Positions 24,767 through 33,458 of a stretch of DNA of 49,977 bases are shown one piece after another. Under the pieces are notes generated by a model. That model was given only the letters and a program-made list of their open reading frames with translations. It had not been told where the DNA came from and made no database searches. The position numbers and the translations under genes are program-made. Origin of the DNA: Rhodovibrionaceae bacterium (GTDB lineage: Bacteria > Pseudomonadota > Alphaproteobacteria > Kiloniellales > DSM-21159); NCBI GenBank assembly GCA_028285215.1, contig JANQPZ010000045.1:1-49977 (forward strand), in the 5' to 3' direction. Numbering within the stretch: the stretch's first letter is position 1; every line of letters begins with the position of its first letter.

Positions 24767-25935
24767 TTTGCGGACAGAAGGGTTTTGATGCGGTCCATCA
24801 CGCGCGGCAACTCGTCGTCGAGCGGGTGGCCTGCGGTCGGAAAAGGGTCACCGAGTCGCGCCGCGAGACCGCGCTCGATCAGCAGGCGGTGTACGGCGGT
24901 CAGATCACGGGAATAGCCGACGAAACCGAGCCGGTAAAGAGCGTTCCCCAGACTCTCCAGGCGACCCCCTTTCGGGTCCCCGAAGCTCGCTGGGTGAAGT
25001 TTGCGCGCCAGAGCCTGCTGCAGGCGGGTGCGGAGCGAGGCTCGCAGCGGCAGATCGGCAATCGCCAGCGGTCGCCCGAGGCGGGCGATCTCGACCATCA
25101 TGGAGGTGCTGTCGCCGGTGACGACGAATTGATCGGCCAGTCCCATCAGCCCCAGATAGGGATTCGTTTCGTCGTTTGCTCGCCAGCGATACAAGCGGGC
25201 GCCTGCGGGAAGGGCTGCTGCCAGGGCATCGCAGGCTTCCGAAGACGTGCGGCGGCTCGTGGAGACGTAGAGCGTGCCGCCTTGCCGTGCTGCCCAATCG
25301 CCTGCCGCCTTCAGAGTCTGCCGGGCTTCGGCGGCACCCAGCGCGAAGGGTTCGGTCGCCCCGCCGACCATCAGCGCGACCAAGGGGCGCGGCAGGTCTG
25401 CCAGCTGGGGTGCGAGCTTCGACGCGGCTGCGGCGGCTGCGGCGGTGTCGACGCGCATCAGCGGCAGATCCAAGCGCAGGATGTTCGCGCGTTCGGGAAG
25501 GCGGTTCTGCACCGTCGAGATGACCAGATCGAACCGCTCGAGCCAGCGTTTGGGGCGACCGATCAGCGCCAGTTTCGTCCGGCCGCCGGACTGTTGTTTC
25601 ACCCAGAGCGCGGCCATGGCCGGTCGCCGCCCGGCGGTGATGATCAGGTCCGGCCAGGGCGGGGACAAGCTGGCCGAGCGCTTGCGGTCGAGATGATGCA
25701 GCGAGGGCTGGAAGCGGGGTTTGCCGAAGACATAGGGCTCTTGCAGAGACAGCAGCTTACGGGCAAACGGCCGGCCGAGCGCCCGGGCGATGATCTCGAC
25801 CTGGGCGTTGTCGCCGAGCTTGTCGCCCATCAGCAGCCAGATCCGCGACTCCGCGTTTTCCGACGCGCCGTCGGCCCGATCGATGGCGGGGGCCGGCGAT
25901 TCCTGTTCCGGGTTTTCGCTCGCCGCTGGTGCCAT
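24763..25935 (-). CDS. ELM1 family protein (GT-B-like), copy 3
   Basis: This is the 390-residue third ELM1 paralogue. After a low-complexity N-terminus come IWLLMGDKLGDNAQVE, PPWPDLIITAGRR, KQQSGGRTKLALIGRP, MVGGATEPFAL and NPYLGLMGLADQFVVTGDS. It shares KQQSGGRTxL with copy 2 but not with copy 1, so copies 2 and 3 look like the closer pair. It overlaps the following methyltransferase gene by 4 bp and lies 65 bp downstream of the ABC exporter on the same strand, so exporter, ELM1 and methyltransferase probably form one operon. Confidence 0.8.
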   Translation of the reverse strand: MAPAASENPEQESPAPAIDRADGASENAESRIWLLMGDKLGDNAQVEIIARALGRPFARKLLSLQEPYVFGKPRFQPSLHHLDRKRSASLSPPWPDLIITAGRRPAMAALWVKQQSGGRTKLALIGRPKRWLERFDLVISTVQNRLPERANILRLDLPLMRVDTAAAAAAASKLAPQLADLPRPLVALMVGGATEPFALGAAEARQTLKAAGDWAARQGGTLYVSTSRRTSSEACDALAAALPAGARLYRWRANDETNPYLGLMGLADQFVVTGDSTSMMVEIARLGRPLAIADLPLRASLRTRLQQALARKLHPASFGDPKGGRLESLGNALYRLGFVGYSRDLTAVHRLLIERGLAARLGDPFPTAGHPLDDELPRVMDRIKTLLSAK

Positions 25936-26000
25936 GGCGGTGTGTCAGAACTTTGAGTGGGAGGGGAGCGGGGGCGTCTGCACGGTTGCGAGGAGGGCCG

Positions 26001-27755
26001 TTACGAGGAAGACTGCGTCGCAACGGCGGTTTCGATTTCTCCTGGCCGTCCGGCGGAGGGCGCCGCACCTGGCGACTTCGCAATCTGCCCATCGTGAACC
26101 CGATAGACGGTGTCGGCGATGGTCAGAAGCTGCGGCCGGTGGGTGATGGCCAGGATCGTCAGCTCCGGCGTCAAGCTGGCCAGCGTGTTGCAGAGCTCCT
26201 CTTCGGATCGGGCATCCAGGGCGCTGGTCACCTCGTCCAGCACCAGCAGTTTCGGTCGCCCGGCCAGGGCGCGCGCCAGCGTGATCCTCTGACGCTGGCC
26301 GCCCGACAGCTTGCCGCCCTTTTCGCCGACCACGGTTGCCAAGCCGTCGGGCAGGGCCTTCACGAAGTCGGCGGCACCGGCCAGCTCCAGGGCCTTCTCG
26401 ACATCTTCCTCCGAAATCGCCGGATCCCCGAGCGTGATGTTCATCAGCACGCTGTCGTGGAACAGCACCAGGTCTTGCGACACGTATCCGATCATGCGTC
26501 GCCAACTCTGCAGGTCGAGATCCGACAGGGGCGTTCCGTCGATCAGCACTTCGCCAGCATCGGGGTCCTGAAGACCCAGCACCAGGTCGGCCAGCGTGGT
26601 CTTGCCGGTTCCCGAGGTTCCCATCAGGACCGTGATTTCGCCGCGCGGAATCTCCAGATCGATGTTCTGGAACACCTGGTGTTCTCCGAAAGACTTGCTG
26701 ACGGCCGACAGCCGGCAGCCTCGCAGGAAGCTCGGCAGCGCGCCGCCGTGGGCGTTTTCGGCGGCGGCGGCGCTTTCCGCGATCAGCGCCTCGACGGCGT
26801 GGTAGGGGCTCTCGCTCAGCACGGCCTTCTGAAACTGCCGTTGCATCCGCATCACGTTCTTCACCAACTTCAGGATGACCACGTACATCACGATCAGCTC
26901 GCTGGTCGGAATCGCCGAAACCTCGATCGCAAAGATCAGTCCGGCCCCCATGACCACCGTGGTCAGGATTTCCTGAAAGCTCTTCATGGCCTCGGTGCTG
27001 GTGACCTGGCGCCGCAGGGCCTTGCGCAGGCCGTCGATCTGCTTGTCCAGATAGGCCGCGAAGGCCGCCTGCCGCGCCATCGCCTTCAGGGTCTTCATGT
27101 TGTTCAGCACGTCGGTCAGGTAGGTGACCATATAACGCGTGCGGTTCGTCTGTTTCAGGCCAGCCTTGCGTGCCGTGCGCACGAGAAAGCCCAGCAGCCC
27201 GACCACGACGCCGCCGCCTATCAAGGCCAGCAGCGTCAGCTGCCACGACACCAGGAGGGCGATGATCACGTAGACGATGACCTGGATCGCATCGGCGATG
27301 AACTCCGCTGCGATCTGGTAGGCACGCCCGGCGCGGGTCGCCTCGTTGCTCATGGCATTGGCGACACGGCCGACGGGCTGTGTGACGAAGTAGCTCCAGC
27401 GGCCCCGCAGGAGATTGCCGACCAGGGTCGCACGCAGGCCCGTCGCCACTTCCGCCACCGCATAGCCGACATGGCGCATGGCGATCAGGGTGAAGAGCGC
27501 TTTCGCCGTGATGCTTAAGATGATCATGGCGACCAGCACATGGGGCTCCGGCGACAAGCCGACGGACTCGATCGTATCGATCAGCATGCGCGAGACGGGG
27601 GAGGCGTCGGTGTCGGCACCGATCATGATGGTGATCAGCGGCAGCAGATTGGCCACGCCGATGCCCTCGGCCAGTCCGGCCAAGACCAGGGCGCCAAGCA
27701 CGGTCCAGGAATTGGTGCCCTTGGCGTTGAAGAAGATCCGGAGGACGCTCAGCAT
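26001..27755 (-). CDS. MsbA-like ABC transporter (fused permease and ATPase)
   Basis: This 584-residue half-transporter has an N-terminal exporter-type membrane domain with about six helices (residues 15-320) and a C-terminal ATPase. The ATPase has Walker A GTSGTGKTT (379-387), signature LSGGQ (483-487), Walker B LLVLDE (503-508) and the H-loop in ITHRP. It should work as a homodimer. Relatives export lipid A, lipid-linked sugars or peptides. In this cluster it could flip or export the glycolipid product. It is the first gene of a minus-strand unit with ELM1 copy 3 and the methyltransferase. Confidence 0.88.
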   Translation of the reverse strand: MLSVLRIFFNAKGTNSWTVLGALVLAGLAEGIGVANLLPLITIMIGADTDASPVSRMLIDTIESVGLSPEPHVLVAMIILSITAKALFTLIAMRHVGYAVAEVATGLRATLVGNLLRGRWSYFVTQPVGRVANAMSNEATRAGRAYQIAAEFIADAIQVIVYVIIALLVSWQLTLLALIGGGVVVGLLGFLVRTARKAGLKQTNRTRYMVTYLTDVLNNMKTLKAMARQAAFAAYLDKQIDGLRKALRRQVTSTEAMKSFQEILTTVVMGAGLIFAIEVSAIPTSELIVMYVVILKLVKNVMRMQRQFQKAVLSESPYHAVEALIAESAAAAENAHGGALPSFLRGCRLSAVSKSFGEHQVFQNIDLEIPRGEITVLMGTSGTGKTTLADLVLGLQDPDAGEVLIDGTPLSDLDLQSWRRMIGYVSQDLVLFHDSVLMNITLGDPAISEEDVEKALELAGAADFVKALPDGLATVVGEKGGKLSGGQRQRITLARALAGRPKLLVLDEVTSALDARSEEELCNTLASLTPELTILAITHRPQLLTIADTVYRVHDGQIAKSPGAAPSAGRPGEIETAVATQSSS

Positions 27756-28111
27756 GCGGATTCACTCACCGCCGGCCCGGGCGTACGGCCGGCCAGCACA
27801 ATCGAACAGTCTCGGGCACTTGCCTCGAGTCCGGGGCGGATGCCCTCACGAGGCCCCTCAATAGAACCTCGTGCAGGCTTGGACAAGCGGCCTCCCTGTC
27901 CGGTCGGCGAGCGAGAGGCGGCCCGACCGCTGGCCAGAGTGAGCCATGAGATGCGGGGGATTTGTCCCGTCTTTGCCCCTTTTTCCACCCACGGTCATCG
28001 CTGTCTTGTCGCGCCGCGAGCCGTCGAACGCTCCGTAGGCTTACGAAAGTCGTGCCGGTCTGCCGAGCCAGGCCCACGCGAAGGCGAAGCTTTGGAGAAG
28101 GAGGGGAGAGG
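27756..28111. other. Intergenic region between divergent ABC exporter and GT2 genes
   Basis: This 356-bp stretch holds no supported gene. A plus-strand frame runs through it into the GT2 gene, but its residues are Arg/Ser-rich and not glycosyltransferase-like. Promoters for both flanking genes are expected. At its right edge AAGGAGGGGAG (28098-28108) is a strong ribosome site for the GT2 gene. Confidence 0.5.
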
Positions 28112-29194
28112 TTGCAGCACCCACTCGTGACTGTCGTCGTCACTCCGCGCGAGCGCTTCGGCGTGACTCAGGAATCGCTCGAGAGCCTCTACGACAACAC
28201 CGAAGAGCCCTTCGAGCTGATCTACGTGGACGGCAATTCGCCGCCGCAGATCGCGCGCTATCTCTCCGAGCAGGCGGAGGCGCGGGGCTTCCGGCGCATC
28301 CGCACCGAGCGCTATCTGACGCCGAACGAGGCCCGGAATCTCGGCACCTCCCAGGCGCGCACGAAGTACGTGGCTTTCGTCGAGAACGACGTCATTTATA
28401 CGCGGGGCTGGCTGCGCAACCTGGTGCGCTGTGCCGAGGAGACCGAGGCCGCGATCGTCGCTCCGCTGATCTGCCAGGGCGTGCCCTACCACACCCAGAT
28501 TCACCACGCCGGCGGCGAATACACACCGCTGGACGCGATCGACGACTTTCTGGACGACGAACGGTCCAGCGGTCGCCGGGAGATCGCGGAAAAGATGTAC
28601 GGCCACGGCGAGCCGCTGAACGCCTGGGACGGCCGCTTGCACCGGCACGACACCGGCTTCTGCGAGTTCCACTGCGTGCTCGTGCGCCGCGACATCTTCG
28701 ACCTGGTGGGGCCGTTGGACGAGGCCATGCTCTGCACCAAGGAGCACATCGACTTTTCCATGACCGTGCGGCGCGCTGGCGGGCGCGTCGTCTTCGAGCC
28801 GACCTCGCTTGTGACCTACCTCTTCCCCAACCGCCACAAGCCGCTGGAGCCCAGCGACTGGCCCTTCTTCCTGCTGCGCTGGAGCGACAGTTGGGAGGTC
28901 AAGAGCCTGCAGCACTTCCGCGACAAGTGGCAGCTGCGCGAGACGGCCTATTTCAAGGATCGCTACAACAACACCGGCTGGCGACGCGTCCAGGGCGTGA
29001 TCAGGCCGCTGGTCCGCCGGCTGCCGGTGATCGGCCGCAGCGATCTCTTGGTGCGGATCGCCGTGCGCTTGATCCGTCCCTTCGAGCACCTGCACAACCG
29101 ACTGCATGTGGCGCGCCATGGCCGCGAAGCGGGGCGTACGGCTGCGACTTGGACGCAGCAGGGGGCGCCTGTCGACTCCACCTCGCCGGCCTAA
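28112..29194 (+). CDS. Family 2 glycosyltransferase
   Basis: This 360-residue protein begins directly with the GT2 fold: VTVVVTPRERF, then LESLYDNTEEPFELIYVDGNS, the DxD-equivalent FVENDVIYTRGWL near residues 87-99, and a later LVRRDIFDLVGPLDE strand. The start is TTG at 28112, eight bases after AAGGAG; the frame is open further upstream, but that part is not GT2-like. It would transfer a sugar from a nucleotide donor to a lipid-linked or growing glycan acceptor. The C-terminal region is basic and helical and may contact the membrane. It is convergent with the GT4 gene. Confidence 0.85.
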   Translation: MQHPLVTVVVTPRERFGVTQESLESLYDNTEEPFELIYVDGNSPPQIARYLSEQAEARGFRRIRTERYLTPNEARNLGTSQARTKYVAFVENDVIYTRGWLRNLVRCAEETEAAIVAPLICQGVPYHTQIHHAGGEYTPLDAIDDFLDDERSSGRREIAEKMYGHGEPLNAWDGRLHRHDTGFCEFHCVLVRRDIFDLVGPLDEAMLCTKEHIDFSMTVRRAGGRVVFEPTSLVTYLFPNRHKPLEPSDWPFFLLRWSDSWEVKSLQHFRDKWQLRETAYFKDRYNNTGWRRVQGVIRPLVRRLPVIGRSDLLVRIAVRLIRPFEHLHNRLHVARHGREAGRTAATWTQQGAPVDSTSPA

Positions 29195-29214
29195 GAGAGG
29201 AAAAGGGCGGCCTT

Positions 29215-30513
29215 CTAAGAACTGGCCTGCGACGACAGGGCGACCGGCCGGGCCGGCCAGGGCATTGTTGTCCGCCCGCCGCTCGAGACCTCGCGGTAGA
29301 TTTCCAGCAGCCGGTCGTTCAGGCGATGCATGTCGTACTCGGCCTCGACCTTCCGTCGACCGGTCAGGCCGAAGGCGTGCCAGTGCTCCGCCGCATCGCC
29401 CATGCGGCGGATGGCCTGCGCCAGAGCCTCGGCGTCCCGTTCCGGCACCAGCACGCCGGAGATGCCGTGTTCCACCAGTTCGGGAATTCCGCCGTGGCGC
29501 GTGCCCACCACCGGCAGGCCCATGGCCATGGCTTCCTTCAAGGTGTTCACCGAGGCGTCCTGGTCACCGTCGGCGGCCGTCACGCTGGGCGCGACCATCA
29601 AGTGCGCAGCGGCCAGCATCTCCACCACGCCGGCATGATCGCGCGCCCCTTGCAGGCGCACCCAGGGCGCCACCCCTAGGTCCGCTATCAGGCTTTCCAG
29701 GTGCGGCCGCAGCGGGCCGTCGCCCACGATATCGAGCTCGACCTGGCTGCCGGCCTCCCGCAGGGCCGCGACGGCTCGCACGGCATACTCGACGCCCTTC
29801 TTTTCCACCAGGCGGCCGACGAAGGCGACGCGGACGACGCCGTCGGCCGGTCGGGTCGGCGGCGCGAAGGCGAAGTGCTCGATGTCGATGCCGGACCGCA
29901 GCACGGCGATCCGGTCCGGCTTGCAGCCGAGCTCGATCACCCGCCGGCGGAAGAAATCGCAGTTGGTGAGGAATAACTCGCCGCGCGCGAAGAGATCCGC
30001 GTAGACCTGCTCGCCGGCGCCCTTGACGAACTGGCTGATGTCGTAGCCGCGGAAGTGGGTGACAAGCGGCCCCTGCAGGACGCCCGCATCCCGCAGCGCC
30101 AAGGCCGACAGCGCCAGGTCGCCGAACTGGCAGTGCACGATGTCGTAGCGCTCCCGTGGCAGAAAGGGCACGGCCTCGTGCAGCGGCCGCAGCGACAGGG
30201 CGCGGCGCCCGAAGCGCAGCGGGTTGAGCAGACGAAGCGTGGCCACGGGGCTTCGGGGCAGGCCGAGCGTGATACACCGCAGGCCGCTTAACAGCCGGGC
30301 AGCGATGGAGGTCGGCACGCTGGGCGCGTAGCGAGTTCGCCGGACCAGGTCGTAGTCCTGGACCGCGGCCTGCTCGACGCCGCCTTGCCCCGGCGGCCCC
30401 CACAGTGCGTAGACCGTGACGTCCACGCCCCGCTCGATCAGTCCGGCGAGCTGATTGAAGATGAAGGTCTGAGACACGAGGGGAAACTCGCCGGTCAAGA
30501 AAGCTACCTTCAT
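29215..30513 (-). CDS. Family 4 glycosyltransferase (WcaL-like)
   Basis: This 432-residue GT-B enzyme has an N-terminal domain starting KVAFLTGEFPLVSQTFI, a form common in colanic-acid WcaL-type transferases. The C-terminal domain has VRVAFVGRLVEKKGVEYA and the donor-site E-x7-E region GTRHGGIPELVEHGISGVLV. The ATG at 30513 is chosen because homologous sequence begins there; a start at 30558 would add 15 residues. It follows the flippase gene on the same strand after 48 bp, so flippase and GT4 probably form one operon. It would add a sugar to an exopolysaccharide or O-antigen repeat. Confidence 0.87.
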   Translation of the reverse strand: MKVAFLTGEFPLVSQTFIFNQLAGLIERGVDVTVYALWGPPGQGGVEQAAVQDYDLVRRTRYAPSVPTSIAARLLSGLRCITLGLPRSPVATLRLLNPLRFGRRALSLRPLHEAVPFLPRERYDIVHCQFGDLALSALALRDAGVLQGPLVTHFRGYDISQFVKGAGEQVYADLFARGELFLTNCDFFRRRVIELGCKPDRIAVLRSGIDIEHFAFAPPTRPADGVVRVAFVGRLVEKKGVEYAVRAVAALREAGSQVELDIVGDGPLRPHLESLIADLGVAPWVRLQGARDHAGVVEMLAAAHLMVAPSVTAADGDQDASVNTLKEAMAMGLPVVGTRHGGIPELVEHGISGVLVPERDAEALAQAIRRMGDAAEHWHAFGLTGRRKVEAEYDMHRLNDRLLEIYREVSSGGRTTMPWPARPVALSSQASS

Positions 30514-30561
30514 CGGCCGTCCCCGATGTGGATGATGGGATGGGTTGCGGGTCTGCATCGG

Positions 30562-32106
30562 TCAGGCCGCCCGCGCGGCTCCGCGCGCCGCAGCCAGAAC
30601 TTGCAAGCAGTCGCGCAAGGCGCTGCGCGCCATCGCCAGGATCGCCAGGGCGAAGGTGGCCGCTCCGACCGCGATTTCCGAAAGCAGCGCCAGCGGCGGC
30701 GCCAGGTCCGGCGAAATCGTCGTCTGCCAGAGGCCGACGGCGCCGGCCATCAGGACGGTGGACAGGAAGATCGGCAGCAGGTCGCGAAGCTGGCCGATGA
30801 CGTCCAGGCCGGTCACCCTGTGAAAGACGTAAAGCTTGACCGGCCACATGGCGACCGTCGCGGCCAGCACGGCCAGCGCGATGACGTCGATCCCCAGGGG
30901 CGCCACGGCGGCGGTGCCGCCAGCCAGCAGGACAAAGCTCCCGAGGGCCAGGTACAGCTGCCAGCGCGCGTGGCCCAGCCCCCGCAGCACGCTGGAATTC
31001 ACGCGATTGAGCGCCGCCGGCACGCCGGCCAGCGCCAGAAGCTGCACGGCGGGGACGGCCTCGCTCCACTGTTCGCCGAGGAGCAGGGGCACCAGCAACG
31101 GTGCGACCAGCGACAGGCCGGCCAGGCTGGGGAGCGCCATCAAGGCGGTCAGGCGCGAGGCGCTGCTGAGAACGCGGGCGACGAGCAGCGGATCGCCCTG
31201 CACCCGCGCGGTGGTCGGCAGCGCCATCTGCGCGACGGGGTTGAGCAGGGATGCCTTGACGAGCGCCGTCAGCCGCAGCGCGATCTGCAGCAGGCCCAGA
31301 GAGGCGGCCCCCAGGACCACACCGGCGAAGAGGCGCGGCAGGTTGACGTTGACATAGAGCGTCAGGCGCAAGCCGATCATCGGCAGGCCGTAGCTGCGCA
31401 GTTCGCGGAAGCGGGCGAGATCGAAGCTCAAACCTGGCCGCCAGCGTGCGGCCGGCCAGACCAGAGCCAGCTCCATGACCTTGGTGGCCAAAAGCTGCCC
31501 GACCAGGCTCCAGACTCCGAACCCCGCAAGGGCCATCCCGATCCCGACGCTGCCGCCGGCCAGCAGACCGACGAAACTGCGCCAGGCGAGCGGCCGCATA
31601 TGCAGCTTCCGCCGCAGCAGGGCAATCGGGACGGTGGCCAGGGCACTCAGCAGCACCACGGGGCTGAGGGCCTGCATCAGCGGTTCGGCCCGCGGGTCGC
31701 CGAGCAGGAGGGCAAGCGGCGCCGCTGCCGCCAACAGCAGGAGGCTCAGCAGCGCCGCAACCGCCAGCACGAACCAGAAGGCGGCATCGCAGTGGCCGGC
31801 CTCCAGGGTCTCGCGCTGCACGAGGGCTTCGGCGAAGGTATCGGAGACGGCCAGCTCCGCCAGGCCCACGACAAGAAGCGCCAGGGCGATCAGACCGAAA
31901 TCCTCGGGGCCGAGAAGCCGGCCGAGGACGACGAAGACGGCCGCGGCGATCAGGTGCCGGCCCCAGCTTTCGGCTGCCGACCAGAAGGAACCGCGGACGG
32001 CCTTTTTCTTCAGGCGCTGTCTCGCATCGCTCCCTTGCCGAGAGTCCGCTGCGATATCACCGGAGTTGGGAGGTCCGGAAGGGGAGGGGCGCGACGCGGA
32101 TGTCAC
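30562..32106 (-). CDS. Wzx/WzxC-like polysaccharide flippase
   Basis: This 514-residue protein has about 12-14 hydrophobic helices beginning near residue 50 and belongs to the MOP-type oligosaccharide flippases. The start of its core (AVRGSFWSAAESWGRHL) and the LGRLLGPEDFGLIALA segment are typical of WzxC/lipopolysaccharide flippases. Such proteins move undecaprenyl-linked repeat units across the inner membrane. The N-terminal 35 residues are polar and variable. The start is GTG at 32106 with only a weak GGAGA site, so the true start may be slightly downstream. It precedes the GT4 gene. Confidence 0.87.
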   Translation of the reverse strand: MTSASRPSPSGPPNSGDIAADSRQGSDARQRLKKKAVRGSFWSAAESWGRHLIAAAVFVVLGRLLGPEDFGLIALALLVVGLAELAVSDTFAEALVQRETLEAGHCDAAFWFVLAVAALLSLLLLAAAAPLALLLGDPRAEPLMQALSPVVLLSALATVPIALLRRKLHMRPLAWRSFVGLLAGGSVGIGMALAGFGVWSLVGQLLATKVMELALVWPAARWRPGLSFDLARFRELRSYGLPMIGLRLTLYVNVNLPRLFAGVVLGAASLGLLQIALRLTALVKASLLNPVAQMALPTTARVQGDPLLVARVLSSASRLTALMALPSLAGLSLVAPLLVPLLLGEQWSEAVPAVQLLALAGVPAALNRVNSSVLRGLGHARWQLYLALGSFVLLAGGTAAVAPLGIDVIALAVLAATVAMWPVKLYVFHRVTGLDVIGQLRDLLPIFLSTVLMAGAVGLWQTTISPDLAPPLALLSEIAVGAATFALAILAMARSALRDCLQVLAAARGAARAA

Positions 32107-32440
32107 CGGGACTGTCCATCTCCAACGGTGGCACGGGCTTGCCCATGCGGTTCGCCTGCGTCCGCTGGAAACAACACCGGCGGAGCGACCTCCCCGATCG
32201 CCCCGGCATGAGCCGGAGGTGCGCTGCGATCTGCTGCGGATCGTTTCTTCGGCGCACCCTTAGTCTTCTAGGATCTTCGCGGTTGTCTCGGTCTCGGGAC
32301 GCGTCTTGGTGGTTCAAGGTAACGACGATACCCCTATAAAATTGACGGTATCATCTTCGTCTGGGGCCCGCACTGCGGCGCGGCAGGGGTCACGTATTTG
32401 TCCTGAGCCCGGCCGTTCGGCGGGCGTTCGACCCGGCCGA
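32107..32440. other. Intergenic region upstream of the flippase
   Basis: This 334-bp stretch has no supported gene. It separates the glycan cluster from the deacylase gene and should carry the flippase promoter. At 32327-32352 an AT-rich core is flanked by GATACC and GGTATC, a short inverted repeat that could be an operator or promoter-proximal site. Nothing else was recognised. Confidence 0.4.
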
Positions 32441-33400
32441 TCAGGTGTAGCGGCCGAGACGCACGGCGGTCTGTCCTTTCCAGAGCCTGCGGGTCGGCAT
32501 CAGCAGGACGCAGTCGTCGTAGGGCGTCGTGATCGGAGTTTCGTCGTCGTAGGCAATCACCGTCCCGGTCTCCGGGATCACCTCCAGGCCGTTGAAGGGC
32601 CGAACGAAGCGGAAGCTATCGCTCTGGATCGTCACCGGGCCGCTGATCTCCAGCACCTTCTGTTCGACGCTCGGTGCGAGCGGGGCCAGGGCCGCGGCCG
32701 TTTCGGCATCGATGGCATCGAAGTGGCGCAGGAAGCGAAGACAGCACTCCAGTGCCAGGTCGGCGGCAGCGGCTTCCCAGTGCTGACCGCACTCGATCAG
32801 CAGGGAGGTGGATGGCCGGGCCGCGTCGTCGAAGGGACCGTAGTCGCGCAAGCGCCGGCCGGCCGCATGGCCGCGGTCGCGCACGATGACCTCCGGCACG
32901 CCCAGCCCCTTGGCCAGAGCGACGTTCTTCTCCGCCATGCCGGCCAGCGCCACCGGCGCCGCGGATTGCTGCATGGAGTGCAGGTCGAGCAGGTGGTCGG
33001 CTGCCTCCACCACGGGCCGCACGGACCGCGCGCGCCGCAGGTCGGCGCTGTCGCGCGGACCCTCCAGGGTCTCCAGGTCCCAGAGCCGGTTGAAGTCCTC
33101 CTCCACCCAGCGGCTGGCGAAGGGATCGGCGGGGTCGAAGTTCCGGTAGGCCTCGACGTTCATGAAAGCGAGCGTGAGCGTGCCGCGCGTCGGGCGCAGG
33201 CCGGCCTCCAGAAGACGGTCGAGCGCGATCGCGCCGCAGAGCTCGTTGCCGTGCACCACGGCCGAGATCAGCAGGTGCGGGCCGGGGGCGTCGGCACGGA
33301 ACCGCCAGATCCAGTCGAGCCCCGCGTTGCCCGCTTGCCAGCGGTCGATGTCCGGCGCCGTCAGTTCGATGGGATAGGGATTCTCGATGGTCTCGGGCAT
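32441..33400 (-). CDS. Succinylglutamate desuccinylase / aspartoacylase family zinc enzyme
   Basis: This 319-residue zinc-dependent carboxypeptidase-fold enzyme has the HxxE pair VVHGNE (H50, E53), the third ligand in LLDLHSM (H141), and a conserved LIECGQHW segment with the likely catalytic Glu. Members remove acyl groups from N-acylated amino acids (N-succinylglutamate, N-acetylaspartate). I place the start at ATG 33400 because homologous sequence begins there and longer starts would run through the divergent MlrC gene. It is divergent from the MlrC gene with 58 bp between starts. The acyl-amino-acid substrate is unknown. Confidence 0.85.
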   Translation of the reverse strand: MPETIENPYPIELTAPDIDRWQAGNAGLDWIWRFRADAPGPHLLISAVVHGNELCGAIALDRLLEAGLRPTRGTLTLAFMNVEAYRNFDPADPFASRWVEEDFNRLWDLETLEGPRDSADLRRARSVRPVVEAADHLLDLHSMQQSAAPVALAGMAEKNVALAKGLGVPEVIVRDRGHAAGRRLRDYGPFDDAARPSTSLLIECGQHWEAAAADLALECCLRFLRHFDAIDAETAAALAPLAPSVEQKVLEISGPVTIQSDSFRFVRPFNGLEVIPETGTVIAYDDETPITTPYDDCVLLMPTRRLWKGQTAVRLGRYT

Positions 33401-33458
33401 GATCTGGCGACTCTTCTCGGGGTTTGGCTGGTTTCCAGAGGAATGAGCATAGCGTGCC

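Noticed and set aside
15540..25935. Reading the ELM1 proteins as organelle or cell-division fission factors
   Set aside because: The name comes from a plant mitochondrial protein. The bacterial context (glycosyltransferases, flippase, exporter) gives no support for a fission role.
25945..27765. 606-codon frame overlapping the ABC exporter in another frame
   Set aside because: The exporter frame has complete Walker, signature and membrane features; the other frame is Arg/Gly-rich with no domain.
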